Positions 25,377 to 34,247 are shown, counted from the stretch's first letter. The stretch: DNA of 64,000 bases from Nocardia puris (GCF_003315035.1 NZ_QNRE01000019.1:1-64000), one strand, 5' to 3'. Made by a program: numbers and translations. Notes: generated by a model not told the origin, from the sequence alone.

Positions 25377-26599
25377 TTCCGGCACGCACCGAGGACCTGC
25401 TGCGCGAGCTGGCGCCGCAGGTCCTCGGCCTGTTGGTGCGCCGGTTCGGCGATTTCGACGCCGCCGAGGACGCCGTCCAGGAGGCGTTGCTCGCGGCGGC
25501 GACGCAGTGGCCCGAGGAGGGCGTGCCGGAGAATCCGCGCGGCTGGCTGATCCAGGTGGCCCAGCGCAGGATGACCGACGCGGTGCGCGCGGAGGTGGCG
25601 CGCAGGCGCCGCGAGGTCACGGTGTTCGAGCGGGAGGTGCCCGACGGCGACGCCGCGGATCGCGACGACACCCTCGACATGTTCTTCCTGTGCTGTCATC
25701 CCGCGCTCTCGCAGGCCAGCGCCATCGCGCTGACCTTGCGAGCGGTCGGCGGACTCACCACCGAGGAAATCGCGCACGCCTTCCTGCTGCCGGAAGCCAC
25801 GATGGGCCAGCGCATCTCGCGCGCGAAGAAGCGGCTGGCCGCGCTGGACCGGCCGTTCGCCCGTCCGGGTGACGCGCAGTGGCGCGACCGGCTCGGCGCG
25901 GTGCTGCACGTGCTGTACCTGATCTTCAGCGAGGGGCACACCAGCACCTCGGGGGCGCAGCTGCGGCGCGCGGACCTCTCGGCCGAAGCGATCCGCCTCG
26001 CTCGCGCCGTGCACGAACTCCTCCCCGACGACAGCGAAGTCACCGGCCTGCTCGCCCTCATGCTGCTCACCGATTCCCGCCGCGCCGCGCGGACCGGAGC
26101 GCACGGCGAGCTGATCCCCTTGCACGAACAGCAGCGCGGACTCTGGGACCGGACGATGATCGTGGAAGGCGTGCGACTGGTGACGAGCACGCTGTCCGGC
26201 GGGCTCACCGGCACCTACCAGGTGCAGGCCGCCATCGCGGCGCTGCACGGGCAGGCGCTGCGCGCCGAGGACACCGACTGGTCGCGCATCCTCGGCCTCT
26301 ACGACGTGCTCGAACGGCTGGCGCCCAATCCGATGGTGACGCTGAACCGGGCGGTCGCCGTCGCCATGGTGCACGGACCCCCGGCCGGACTGGAGCTGGC
26401 GGAGACGGTGGCGGATCAGTTGGGGCGCGGCCATCGGCTCGACGCGGTGCGCGGGCACCTCTACGAGATGGCCGGTGATCGTCCCGCGGCGATCGCGCAC
26501 TACACCGCCGCCGCGGCGCGCACCACCAGCGTGCCCGAACGCGACTATCTGATGTTGCGCGCCGCCCGGGTGCGCAGCGCCGCCGACTCCGACTCCTGA
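25373..26599 (+). CDS. ECF42-type RNA polymerase sigma factor
   Basis: A 408-residue sigma-70 family protein. Region 2 is at the N-terminus (RRFGDFDAAEDAVQEALLAA, NPRGWLIQVAQRRMTDAVR) and region 4 around ALTLRAVGGLTTEEIAHAFL and TMGQRISRAKKRLA. The remaining 230 residues form the long TPR-like C-terminal extension typical of ECF42 (including TDWSRILGLYDVLERLAPNP and VTLNRAVAVAMVHGP). No anti-sigma factor is present, as usual for this group. The GTG start overlaps the DGPF gene's stop. Confidence 0.9.
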   Translation: MIPARTEDLLRELAPQVLGLLVRRFGDFDAAEDAVQEALLAAATQWPEEGVPENPRGWLIQVAQRRMTDAVRAEVARRRREVTVFEREVPDGDAADRDDTLDMFFLCCHPALSQASAIALTLRAVGGLTTEEIAHAFLLPEATMGQRISRAKKRLAALDRPFARPGDAQWRDRLGAVLHVLYLIFSEGHTSTSGAQLRRADLSAEAIRLARAVHELLPDDSEVTGLLALMLLTDSRRAARTGAHGELIPLHEQQRGLWDRTMIVEGVRLVTSTLSGGLTGTYQVQAAIAALHGQALRAEDTDWSRILGLYDVLERLAPNPMVTLNRAVAVAMVHGPPAGLELAETVADQLGRGHRLDAVRGHLYEMAGDRPAAIAHYTAAAARTTSVPERDYLMLRAARVRSAADSDS

Positions 26600-26606
26600 G
26601 GTGATC

Positions 26607-27080
26607 ATGAAGTACAGCGCGGGCGTGCTGCTGTTCCGGCGCGGCGAACGGGCCGAGGTGCTGCTCGGGCACATGGGCGGACCGTTCTGGGCGCGCAAGG
26701 ACGCGGGGGCCTGGTCGATTCCCAAGGGCGAGTACGAGTTCGGTGCGGAGGAACCTGCCGTCGCGGCGCGGCGCGAGTTCACCGAAGAGCTCGGCCTGCC
26801 CGTGCCCGACGGCGACTGGGCGTCCCTGGGCGAGGTGCAGTACGGCAGCGGGCGCGGGCGCAAGCACCTCACGGTGTGGGCGGTCGACGGCGACCTCGAC
26901 CCGTCCGCAGTGACGCCGGGGACGTTCCAGATGGAATGGCCGCCGCGCTCGGGCACGCTCGCCGAGTTCCCCGAGGTCGACCGCGCCGAATGGTTCGACC
27001 TGGACACCGCCCGCGACAAACTCACCGCGGGTCAGCGGCCCTACCTGGACCGGCTGGCCGAATTGCTCGGCGAGAGCTGA
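26607..27080 (+). CDS. Nudix hydrolase
   Basis: A 157-residue protein with a full Nudix box: GEYEFG...EPAVAARREFTEELGL (Gx5Ex7REUxEExGU). Its N-terminal KYSAGVLLFRR and internal WSIPKGEYEFG are typical of short Nudix enzymes that cleave nucleoside-diphosphate-linked substrates. Substrate not predictable. Start ATG 26607 (GTG 26601 just upstream is possible). Two bases from the convergent purC stop. Confidence 0.88.
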   Translation: MKYSAGVLLFRRGERAEVLLGHMGGPFWARKDAGAWSIPKGEYEFGAEEPAVAARREFTEELGLPVPDGDWASLGEVQYGSGRGRKHLTVWAVDGDLDPSAVTPGTFQMEWPPRSGTLAEFPEVDRAEWFDLDTARDKLTAGQRPYLDRLAELLGES

Positions 27081-27082
27081 AC

Positions 27083-27910
27083 TCAGAGCTCCCAGGGGCG
27101 GCCGGTGATCAGCTCGTACGCCTCCTGGTACTTGCGGCGGGTGGCCTCCACGATGTCGGCGGGGATCTCCGGGCCGGGCGGTTCCTTGTCCCAGCCGGTG
27201 GAGGTGGACCAATCGCGCACGAACTGCTTGTCGAACGAGGGCTGCGCGCGGCCCGGCTCCCACTGGTCGGCGGGCCAGAAGCGGGAGGAGTCCGAGGTGA
27301 GCACCTCGTCGCCGAGGGTGAGAACGTCGCCGTCCCAGCCGAATTCGACCTTGGTGTCGGCGATGATCACGCCGCGGCCCGCCGCGTGCTCGGCCCCGCG
27401 CCGGTACACGTCCAGGGTGCGGTCGCGCAGCAGGTCGGCGACCTCGCGGCCCTCCTGGTGCACCACGTCGTCGAAGGTGATCGGCTCGTCGTGGCCCTCG
27501 GACGCCTTGCTGGTGGGGGTGAAGATCGGCTCGGGCAGCTTGTCGCCGTCGCGCAGGCCGGGCGGCAGCGCCACACCCGACACGGTGCCGGTGCGCTGGT
27601 ACTCCTTCAGGCCCGACCCGGTGAGGTATCCGCGCGCGATGCACTCCACGGACACCATCTTCAGCGGCTTCACCCGGACCGCCCGCCCGGCGAACTCGGC
27701 GGGCACGTCGGTGGTGGATACGACGTGGTTGGGGATATCGGTGAAGAACTCGAACCACCAGTTGGAGAGCTGGGTCAGCAGCGCGCCTTTACCGGGAATC
27801 GGCGTCGGCAGCACCACGTCGTAGACCGAGACCCGGTCCGAGGCGACCAGCAGCAAGGTGTCGCCGTCCTCGTACAGGTCGCGCACCTTTCCGGCGTGCA
27901 CATGCTTCAA
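27083..27910 (-). CDS. purC: SAICAR synthetase (purine biosynthesis)
   Basis: A 275-residue PurC. Begins MKHVHAGKVRDLYED, the glycine-rich ATP loop, then LLLVASDRVSVYDVVLPTPI, the substrate-binding ECIARGYLTGSG and the conserved IIADTKVEFG and SDSSRFWP segments. It joins CAIR and aspartate to make SAICAR using ATP. Full length and single-domain as in other actinobacteria. Confidence 0.97.
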   Translation of the reverse strand: MKHVHAGKVRDLYEDGDTLLLVASDRVSVYDVVLPTPIPGKGALLTQLSNWWFEFFTDIPNHVVSTTDVPAEFAGRAVRVKPLKMVSVECIARGYLTGSGLKEYQRTGTVSGVALPPGLRDGDKLPEPIFTPTSKASEGHDEPITFDDVVHQEGREVADLLRDRTLDVYRRGAEHAAGRGVIIADTKVEFGWDGDVLTLGDEVLTSDSSRFWPADQWEPGRAQPSFDKQFVRDWSTSTGWDKEPPGPEIPADIVEATRRKYQEAYELITGRPWEL

Positions 27911-28430
27911 CGTCGGGCCTCCGATTCCGGGAGTGGGTCAGGTGTGCGCCCGTGCGCACGGTCGCGGTATGCGTCGCGCCGGCCCAGCGTTCGAGGCGTA
28001 CCCGAGTATGCGGTGAACGCGAGGTCGGACATACGAACCTTATCGTCACCGGCGCTCGAACCCTCCGGACCGGGTGGGTGGCCGACGGGTCGTTCCTCGC
28101 CGTGGCGAGCGCCACTTTCACGAGCCGGCCGGAGCGACAGCGAAATCCGCGCCGGAGGATCTACCTGCGGTTTCGTCCAGGCTCCGCGACCGGAGTCGAG
28201 GCCGGATACCGCCCCGGGCGGCCCTCGGCGCGAAATCGGTTATCCACATGTGGACAACTTTCGCCGCGGGCCAGGTCGCGCGGCGATCGGCCCGGCACGT
28301 CCGTCCGCTCGGCCGTTAGGGTTGGCGGGACGGCTCCGCGAGCGCGGTCCCGCCGGGTGGCGACGCCCGCGGGCGAGCACCCGTCGCGAGCTCGTACCGT
28401 GCCGTGTTCGTCCCCGAGCGAAGGAGTTCC
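27911..28430. promoter_or_regulatory. divergent promoter region, purC/pepN
   Basis: A 520-base gene-free stretch between divergent purC and pepN. It should carry both promoters. I found no riboswitch-like or tRNA-like fold and no strong repeat; AAGGAG at 28421-28426 is the pepN ribosome-binding site. Confidence 0.45.
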
Positions 28431-31019
28431 ATGTCCGCCCCGAATCTCACCCGCGACCAGGCGATCGAGCGCGCCGCCACCGTGGGCGTCGAGAACTACC
28501 GCATCGAACTCGACCTCACCGGGCAGCCCACCTCCGCCGACGCGCCGGTCTCCGACATCTTCGGTTCCAAGACCACCGTCACCTTCACCGCCACCCCCGG
28601 CGCGAGCACCTTCATCGACCTGGTCGCCGCGGGCGTGCGCTCGGCCACGCTCAACGGCGAGCCGCTCGACGTCACCGGCTACGACGAATCGCAGGGCATC
28701 GCGCTGACCGGCCTGGCCGAGCGCAACGAACTGGTCGTCGAGGCCGACTGCGTGTACTCGCACACCGGCGAGGGCCTGCACCGTTTCGTCGATCCCACCG
28801 ACGACAAGGTCTACCTGTACTCGCAGTTCGAAACCGCCGACGCCAAGCGCATGTTCGCGTGCTTCGACCAGCCCGATCTCAAGGCCACCTTCGACATCGT
28901 CGCCACCGCCCCCGCCGACTGGGAGGTCATCTCCAACGGCTCGGGCAGCCGCAAGCAGGTCGGCGCGGTGGCCGTGCACACCTTCGCCACCACGCCGCGG
29001 ATGAGCACCTACCTGGTCGCCATGATCGCGGGCCCGTACGCCAAATGGACCGACTCCTATGCCGACGAGCACGGGGAGATCCCGCTCGGCATCTTCTGCC
29101 GCGCCTCGCTCGCCGAACACATGGACGCCGAGCGCCTGTTCACCGAGACCAAACAGGGTTTCGGCTTCTACCACCGCAACTTCGGTGTGCCCTACGCCTT
29201 CGGCAAGTACGACCAGCTGTTCGTGCCGGAGTTCAACGCGGGCGCGATGGAGAACGCGGGCGCGGTGACGTTCCTGGAGGACTACGTCTTCCGCTCCAAG
29301 GTCACCCGCGCCTCCTACGAGCGCCGCGCCGAGACCGTGCTGCACGAGATGGCGCACATGTGGTTCGGTGACCTGGTCACCATGAAGTGGTGGGACGACC
29401 TGTGGCTCAACGAGTCGTTCGCCACCTTCGCCTCGGTGCTGTGCCAGTCGGAGGCCACCGAGTACACCAACGCGTGGACCACCTTCGCCAACGTGGAGAA
29501 GTCCTGGGCCTACCGGCAGGACCAGCTGCCCTCCACCCACCCCATCGCCGCCGACATCCCCGACCTGCACGCGGTGGAGGTGAACTTCGACGGCATCACC
29601 TACGCCAAGGGCGCGAGCGTGCTCAAGCAGCTCGTCGCCTACGTCGGGCTGGAGCCGTTCCTCACCGGCCTGCGCGCGTACTTCGCCGAACACGCCTACG
29701 GCAACGCCACTTTCGACGATCTGCTGGCAGCGCTGGAGAAGGCGTCGGGCCGCGACCTGTCCACCTGGGGCGCGCAGTGGCTCAAGACCACCGGCCTGAA
29801 CATCCTTCGCCCCGAGTTCGAGGTCGACGCCGAGGGCAAGTTCCGCTCGTTCGCGGTGGTGCAGGAAGGTGCCGAACCGGGCGCCGGTGAGCGCCGCGTG
29901 CACCGGCTGGCCATCGGCGTGTACGACGACGTGGACGGCAAACTGGTGCGCACGCACCGCGTCGAACTGGATCTGGACACCGCCGAGCGCACCGACGTGC
30001 CGGAGCTGGTCGGTGTGCCGCGCGGGCGCTTCGTGCTGGTGAACGACGACGACCTGACCTACTGCTCGGTGCGGTTGGACGCCGATTCGCTGGACGTGCT
30101 GGTCAACCGGATCGCCGATATCGCCGAACCGCTCCCCCGCACGCTGGCCTGGTCGGCGGCGTGGGAGATGACCAGGCAGGCCGAATTCCGCGCCCGCGAT
30201 TTCGTCGCGCTGGTGCAGCGCGGTGTGGGCGCCGAGTCCGAGATCGGCGTGGTGCAGCGGCTGCTCGTGCAGGCCGCCACCGCCATCGGCAGCTACGCCG
30301 ACCCGGCGTGGGCCGCCGAGGTGGGCTGGCCCGAATTCGCCGACCGGCTGCTCGAGCTGGCGCGCGAGGCCGAGGCGGGATCGGACCACCAGCTGGCGTT
30401 CGTCAACGCCCTCACCGGCGCGCGCCTGGCCGAACGGCACACCGAGGTGCTGCGCGAACTCCTCGACGGCGAGCCCTCGGCGCTGGGGCTCGACGGCCTG
30501 GTCGTGGACACCGATCTGCGCTGGCGACTGGTCACCGCGCTGGCGGCCTCGGGGGAGATCGACGCCGACGGCACGGCCACCCCCACCATCGATCGGGAAC
30601 TCGACAACGACCCCACGGCGGCGGGCAAGCGCCACGCGGCGGCCGCCGCCACCGCCCGCCCGATCGCCGAGGTGAAGGAACAGGCGTGGGCCACGGTGAT
30701 GGGCGACGATTCCGTCCCCAACATCACCGCCCGCGCCATCGTCGGCGGCTTCGCCCCGGCCGGCCAGGGTGAACTGCTCAGCGGCTTCGTCGAGCGCTAC
30801 TTCGCCGACATCCCCTCGGTGTGGGAGCGCCGCTCCAGCGAGGTCGCCCAAACGGTCGTCATCGGCCTCTACCCGTCCTGGGAGATCACCGAGGAAGCCG
30901 TCGCCACCGCCGACAAGTTCCTCGCCGCCGACCACCCCCCGGCCCTGCACCGCCTCGTCTCGGAAGGAAAAGCAGGCATCGAACGCTCCCTCCGCGCCCG
31001 AGCCTTCGACGCACAGTAG
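28431..31019 (+). CDS. pepN: aminopeptidase N (M1 zinc metallopeptidase)
   Basis: An 862-residue M1 peptidase. The substrate-binding GAMENAGAVTF motif and the zinc site HEMAHMWFGDLVTMKWW followed by LWLNESFATF (second Glu ligand) are intact. The C-terminal ERAP1-like helical domain is complete, ending in repeated helices. It removes N-terminal residues from peptides in the cytoplasm. AAGGAG four bases before the ATG fixes the start. The position beside the nitroreductase, nei2 and rpiB genes mirrors Rv2467. Confidence 0.96.
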   Translation: MSAPNLTRDQAIERAATVGVENYRIELDLTGQPTSADAPVSDIFGSKTTVTFTATPGASTFIDLVAAGVRSATLNGEPLDVTGYDESQGIALTGLAERNELVVEADCVYSHTGEGLHRFVDPTDDKVYLYSQFETADAKRMFACFDQPDLKATFDIVATAPADWEVISNGSGSRKQVGAVAVHTFATTPRMSTYLVAMIAGPYAKWTDSYADEHGEIPLGIFCRASLAEHMDAERLFTETKQGFGFYHRNFGVPYAFGKYDQLFVPEFNAGAMENAGAVTFLEDYVFRSKVTRASYERRAETVLHEMAHMWFGDLVTMKWWDDLWLNESFATFASVLCQSEATEYTNAWTTFANVEKSWAYRQDQLPSTHPIAADIPDLHAVEVNFDGITYAKGASVLKQLVAYVGLEPFLTGLRAYFAEHAYGNATFDDLLAALEKASGRDLSTWGAQWLKTTGLNILRPEFEVDAEGKFRSFAVVQEGAEPGAGERRVHRLAIGVYDDVDGKLVRTHRVELDLDTAERTDVPELVGVPRGRFVLVNDDDLTYCSVRLDADSLDVLVNRIADIAEPLPRTLAWSAAWEMTRQAEFRARDFVALVQRGVGAESEIGVVQRLLVQAATAIGSYADPAWAAEVGWPEFADRLLELAREAEAGSDHQLAFVNALTGARLAERHTEVLRELLDGEPSALGLDGLVVDTDLRWRLVTALAASGEIDADGTATPTIDRELDNDPTAAGKRHAAAAATARPIAEVKEQAWATVMGDDSVPNITARAIVGGFAPAGQGELLSGFVERYFADIPSVWERRSSEVAQTVVIGLYPSWEITEEAVATADKFLAADHPPALHRLVSEGKAGIERSLRARAFDAQ

Positions 31020-31170
31020 GCCGCTCCGGTGCGGGGCTCGATACGGGCCCCGCACCCCACGCTAGCTGCGGTGCGGATGGTCCCCCCGCTTCACACATTC
31101 TCTGCTGTGGGCGGATCTGCTGACGGCAGCGAACCGGTGGGGTGGGGATTTTCTGGGGCACGGTGGGGGC

Positions 31171-31776
31171 ATGACTCAGGACGGGAAGACACCGCTGTTC
31201 GATCGGCATGCGCGGGAACAACTGTTGAGCAGGCGCATTCTGGTGCTGGACGGCGGGCTGGACGACGACAACGGCACCCTGCTCACGACGCAACTGCTCA
31301 CGCTGGCCGCCGAGGACTCCGAGGCCGGGATCTCGCTGTGGATCCACTCCCCCGGCGGTTCGGTGCCCGCGATGCTCGCCATTCGCGACGTGATCCGGTT
31401 GATTCCGTGCAGCGTGTCCACGCTGGCGCTCGGATTGGCGTGCAGCGCGGGGCAATTCCTGCTGTCGGCGGGCACGCCGGGACGGCGGTTCGCGCTGCCG
31501 CATGCCCGGATCCTCATGCACCAGGGTTCGGCGGGGATCGGGGGCAGCGCGGTGGAGGTCGAGGCGCAGGCCGACGATCTGCGGCACACCGTGGAAACGG
31601 TGCTCGGCATCATCGCCGCCGACACGGGCCAGCCCTACGACCGCGTGTACGAGGACTCGCTGCACGACCGCTGGTTCACCGCGCCGCAAGCGCTCGAGTA
31701 CGGGTTCATCGACCACATCGTCGAATCGTTCGACCAGATCGTCCCCCAGCGCAGGCGCTTCGGCATCTCGGCGTGA
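31171..31776 (+). CDS. ClpP-family serine protease (catalytic subunit of an extra ClpP pair)
   Basis: A 201-residue ClpP fold protein. Complete triad: Ser92 in LACSAGQFLL, His117 in ARILMHQ and Asp166 in SLHDRWF. The SPGGSVPAM oxyanion-side loop is present. It is followed 29 bases later by a second ClpP-like gene lacking the nucleophile. In Streptomyces an accessory clpP3-clpP4 pair is controlled by the XRE protein PopR; a PopR/ClgR-like gene lies about 600 bases downstream here, so an equivalent role is likely. These are unlikely to be the essential housekeeping clpP1P2, which lie next to other genes in related genomes. Confidence 0.88.
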   Translation: MTQDGKTPLFDRHAREQLLSRRILVLDGGLDDDNGTLLTTQLLTLAAEDSEAGISLWIHSPGGSVPAMLAIRDVIRLIPCSVSTLALGLACSAGQFLLSAGTPGRRFALPHARILMHQGSAGIGGSAVEVEAQADDLRHTVETVLGIIAADTGQPYDRVYEDSLHDRWFTAPQALEYGFIDHIVESFDQIVPQRRRFGISA

Positions 31777-31805
31777 GCCGCCACCTACACCAGGAGCGAA
31801 AGACC

Positions 31806-32399
31806 ATGTCCACGTACACGATTCCCAACGTCATCGCGCGGCATCCGGGCGGCGGCGAGCGCATCACCGACATCTACTCCCACCTGCTGGCCGAGCGCAT
31901 CGTCTACCTCGGCACCCCCATCGACGCCGGCGTCGCCAACGCGCTCATCGCGCAACTGCTGCACCTGGAGTCGGAGAGCCCCGGCCAGGAGATCAACATG
32001 TACATCAACTGCGAGGGCGGCGACCTGCCCGCCATGCTCGCGGTCTACGACACCATGCGCTACATCCAGGCTCCGGTGCACACCACCTGCGTCGGCCAGG
32101 CCATCGCCGTGGGCGCGGTCCTGCTGGCGGGCGGCGCGAAAGGCAAGCGCGCCATGCTCCCCCACGCCCGCGTGGTCCTGCATCAGCCCGCCGCCCGCGG
32201 CCAGGGCGCCATCCCCGACCTGATCATCCAGGCCGACGAACTGGTCCGCATGCGCAGCGCGATCGAGTCGATCCTCTCCGAACACACCGGCCAGACCGTC
32301 GAGACCCTCCGCCACGACACCGACCGCGACCGCGTCTTCACCGCCGCCGCCGCCGTCGAATACGGCCTCGCCGACCGTGTCCTGGACCCGCGAGGCTGA
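31806..32399 (+). CDS. ClpP-like protein lacking the catalytic serine
   Basis: A 197-residue ClpP homologue, slightly closer to canonical ClpP in sequence than its neighbour (ERIVYLGTPID, NMYINCEGGDLPAM, ARVVLHQPAA, RDRVFTAAAAVEYGLAD). The nucleophile position in the usual CxGQAASMG motif reads CVGQAIAVG: Ala101 replaces Ser (codon GCC at 32106-32108). His126 and Asp175 are kept. It should fold and pair with the active subunit encoded just upstream but should not cut peptide bonds itself, like ClpR proteins of cyanobacteria and plastids. Start ATG 31806 after AGGAGCG. Confidence 0.87.
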   Translation: MSTYTIPNVIARHPGGGERITDIYSHLLAERIVYLGTPIDAGVANALIAQLLHLESESPGQEINMYINCEGGDLPAMLAVYDTMRYIQAPVHTTCVGQAIAVGAVLLAGGAKGKRAMLPHARVVLHQPAARGQGAIPDLIIQADELVRMRSAIESILSEHTGQTVETLRHDTDRDRVFTAAAAVEYGLADRVLDPRG

Positions 32400-33020
32400 G
32401 CCGGCACCGCTGTGTAGCGGGGGTCATGTTCACCGAGTACGCCGTCCATGCACTCGCGATCGGTCGCGCACCTCCGACATACACCCGATTGCGTGGCACC
32501 CGTCCGCCCGCCGTATCTCCTCCCTGCGCGACAGGGGCATACCGGCGCATCTGGCGAGGCCGACGTTCGGTGTCGCGGCTGCCAGGGACTCTATGCGTCC
32601 GCGCCTGTATGCGTCCGCGCATGCCGAACGGCATCGGCGGTGTGCGCCGCACCAGTACCGGCGTTCACCCGTAGTCGCGGGAGCTGTTCGCGCCCAACGC
32701 ATGTCGACCGAACCAGCCGGTGAGGTTCCCCGCGAACAGGGCGAGACGCACGCGCGGCGCCGGCGGGTGACGCGCCCCTGCCGATGGCCCGCCGGTCTCG
32801 CGCGGGTCACTCCGGTGGACGGAACCGGGCCGGGTGCCGAGTTTCAGGCGGCCAGGGTGGTGGGGTGCGCAACGCGGAAACCCGGTGGCGCGCGGGCGAA
32901 GCTTGCGCGTCAGCCCGCGCGCGACGAGTACTACCCGGCGTAGCGGCTGAACCCTCGAGCTCAGGCGGCCAGGAGGGTGAGGCCGTGGGTCGACCCGGCG
33001 TAGCGGCTGAACCCTCGAGC
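32400..33020. repeat. gene-free region with tandem repeats
   Basis: A 621-base stretch without a supportable gene. It holds a 16-base tandem repeat (TATGCGTCCGCGCcTG then TATGCGTCCGCGCaTG, 32592-32623) and the first copy of a 60-base tandem duplication that continues into the regulator gene (see next entry). GTTC-N5-GAAC at 32725-32737 is a possible but weak operator. Confidence 0.6.
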
Positions 33021-33052
33021 TCAGGCGGCCAGGAGGGTGGGGCCGTGGGTCG
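32933..33052. repeat. 60-bp tandem duplication of the XRE regulator's 3' end
   Basis: Two adjacent 60-base copies (32933-32992 and 32993-33052) differ at one base. The right copy holds the last ten codons and stop of the regulator gene; the left copy would encode the same tail with one Pro-to-Leu change, beyond the stop. A weaker third relative (TCAGGCGGCCAGG) lies at 32844. Confidence 0.9.
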
Positions 33053-33401
33053 AGCGGCGCAGGGCAGGGCGCAGGAGGGACAGGGCGCGGTCGCGGCGGA
33101 TCTCGGCGGCGACCTGTTCGGCGAGTTCGCCGAGGGACGTGCCGAGGGCGCCCGCCATGGCGGCGATCATCTCGCTGGAGGGCTCCTTGCGGCCGCGTTC
33201 GACCTCGGACAGGTACTGCGGGGAGATACCCGCGCGGCGCGCGGTCTCGGACAGGGTCTCCCCCTGGTCGCGGCGGATCTCGCGGAGCCGTTCGCCGAGC
33301 ACCTCGCGCCACAGCGGTTCGCCCGCCGCGGACCGCTCGGTGTCGCGCTCGGCGTCCTCGCCCCCACCCGGAATCGCGTGCAACCTCGCCTGCTCGCTCA
33401 T
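33021..33401 (-). CDS. XRE-family regulator, PopR/ClgR-like
   Basis: A 126-residue helix-turn-helix protein. The domain LWREVLGERLREIRRDQGE...SETARRAGISPQYLSEVERG followed by RKEPSSEMIAAMAGALG closely resembles ClgR/PopR regulators, which activate clp protease genes in actinobacteria and are themselves Clp substrates. The hydrophobic C-terminal end LLAA fits a degradation tail, as ClgR/PopR end in Ala-rich tails. Its neighbours, an extra ClpP pair, support a PopR-type role. Start ATG 33401 gives MSEQARL; an earlier GTG is possible. Confidence 0.78.
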   Translation of the reverse strand: MSEQARLHAIPGGGEDAERDTERSAAGEPLWREVLGERLREIRRDQGETLSETARRAGISPQYLSEVERGRKEPSSEMIAAMAGALGTSLGELAEQVAAEIRRDRALSLLRPALRRSTHGPTLLAA

Positions 33402-33462
33402 GAGCCGACGATACGACACCACGGCGTCCCCCCGGCCGCACTTACGCTCAGGGCGTAATGGG

Positions 33463-33663
33463 TCAGCGCGCGAGGAAATGCCAGCCGAGCCAGATCCACC
33501 CCGCCACCGCCACCAGCCGCATGGCGCGCCCGCGCAAGGCCGCGCCGACCACCACGCCCAGCGGAGCCAGCAGGTCGCGGCGCAGGTGGGCCAGCACGGT
33601 GGCGGCGAGCACCAGGGTGAGCAGTACCGCGAAACCGGCGATTATCAGCGTTCGCTCGTCCAT
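33463..33663 (-). CDS. small membrane protein (66 aa)
   Basis: A short protein with two membrane helices: RTLIIAGFAVLLTLVLAATV and a second around LVAVAGWIWLGWHFLA. Conserved in Nocardia-type genomes, function unknown. Its start lies inside the 3' end of the upstream gene (19-base overlap), so both are probably made from one mRNA. Confidence 0.65.
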   Translation of the reverse strand: MDERTLIIAGFAVLLTLVLAATVLAHLRRDLLAPLGVVVGAALRGRAMRLVAVAGWIWLGWHFLAR

Positions 33664-34247
33664 CGCGTCACCACCCACCAGCCGAGCGCCAACCACACCA
33701 ACCACCCGAGGAACCGCACCGGCCCCTCCTCCAGCACCGGGTCGAGCAGGATCGACAGGGTCGGGTGCTCCGGATCGGCGCGCAGCCAATCCGGTTGCCG
33801 CACATACGCGAACGCCTCGAGCACCACCAATGCCCCGATCAACACCGACCACACCACCACGCCGCGCCGGAACGCGACGCGCGACACCGCCCCGGACGCC
33901 GACCTGTCCCGCCGAGACGCGCCACCTCGGTCACCCAACGCTGACCGGCGAGAGCTGGACACCGGGCGGCGGATTGTCGCCGACCCCGCGCATTCCGCCG
34001 GCGAACCCACGTCGTCCGCCGACGGGCGCGGACCGTCTCCGGGCACCGCCCCCACCGACCTCCGCACGACGAGCCCCGCACCCACCCGCGGCCACGCCAC
34101 CAGCACGACCGCTCCCACTCCGAAAACCAAAACCATTGCGGTAGAAGCGAAGTGGAACGGCCGCGTGAACGCCCCGACCCCCGCGATCAAGCACAGCACC
34201 GCCGCACCCCACGGCAGGCGCGCGATCGGGACCGGCAACTTTGCCAC
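33645..34247 (-). CDS. membrane protein of unknown function
   Basis: A 200-residue protein with about four membrane helices, two near the N-terminus (AAVLCLIAGVGAFT, MVLVFGVGAVVLVAW) and two in the C-terminal part (VVVWSVLIGALVVLEAFAY, FLGWLVWLALGWWVV). A charged Arg/Ser-rich loop (about 65-120) separates them. Unknown family. Overlaps the following small membrane-protein gene by 19 bases. Confidence 0.6.
   Translation of the reverse strand: MAKLPVPIARLPWGAAVLCLIAGVGAFTRPFHFASTAMVLVFGVGAVVLVAWPRVGAGLVVRRSVGAVPGDGPRPSADDVGSPAECAGSATIRRPVSSSRRSALGDRGGASRRDRSASGAVSRVAFRRGVVVWSVLIGALVVLEAFAYVRQPDWLRADPEHPTLSILLDPVLEEGPVRFLGWLVWLALGWWVVTRWTSER

Noticed and set aside
23810..27025. A 1071-codon open frame on the reverse strand
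   Set aside because: It spans the antisense of four clear genes (FAD reductase, DGPF, ECF42, Nudix) and shows only His/Arg/Pro-rich low-complexity residues.
27911..28430. A purine riboswitch upstream of purC
   Set aside because: No purine-aptamer core could be drawn in this very GC-rich leader.
28161..31055. A 964-codon open frame on the reverse strand
   Set aside because: Antisense shadow of pepN, which has intact GAMEN and HExxH motifs.
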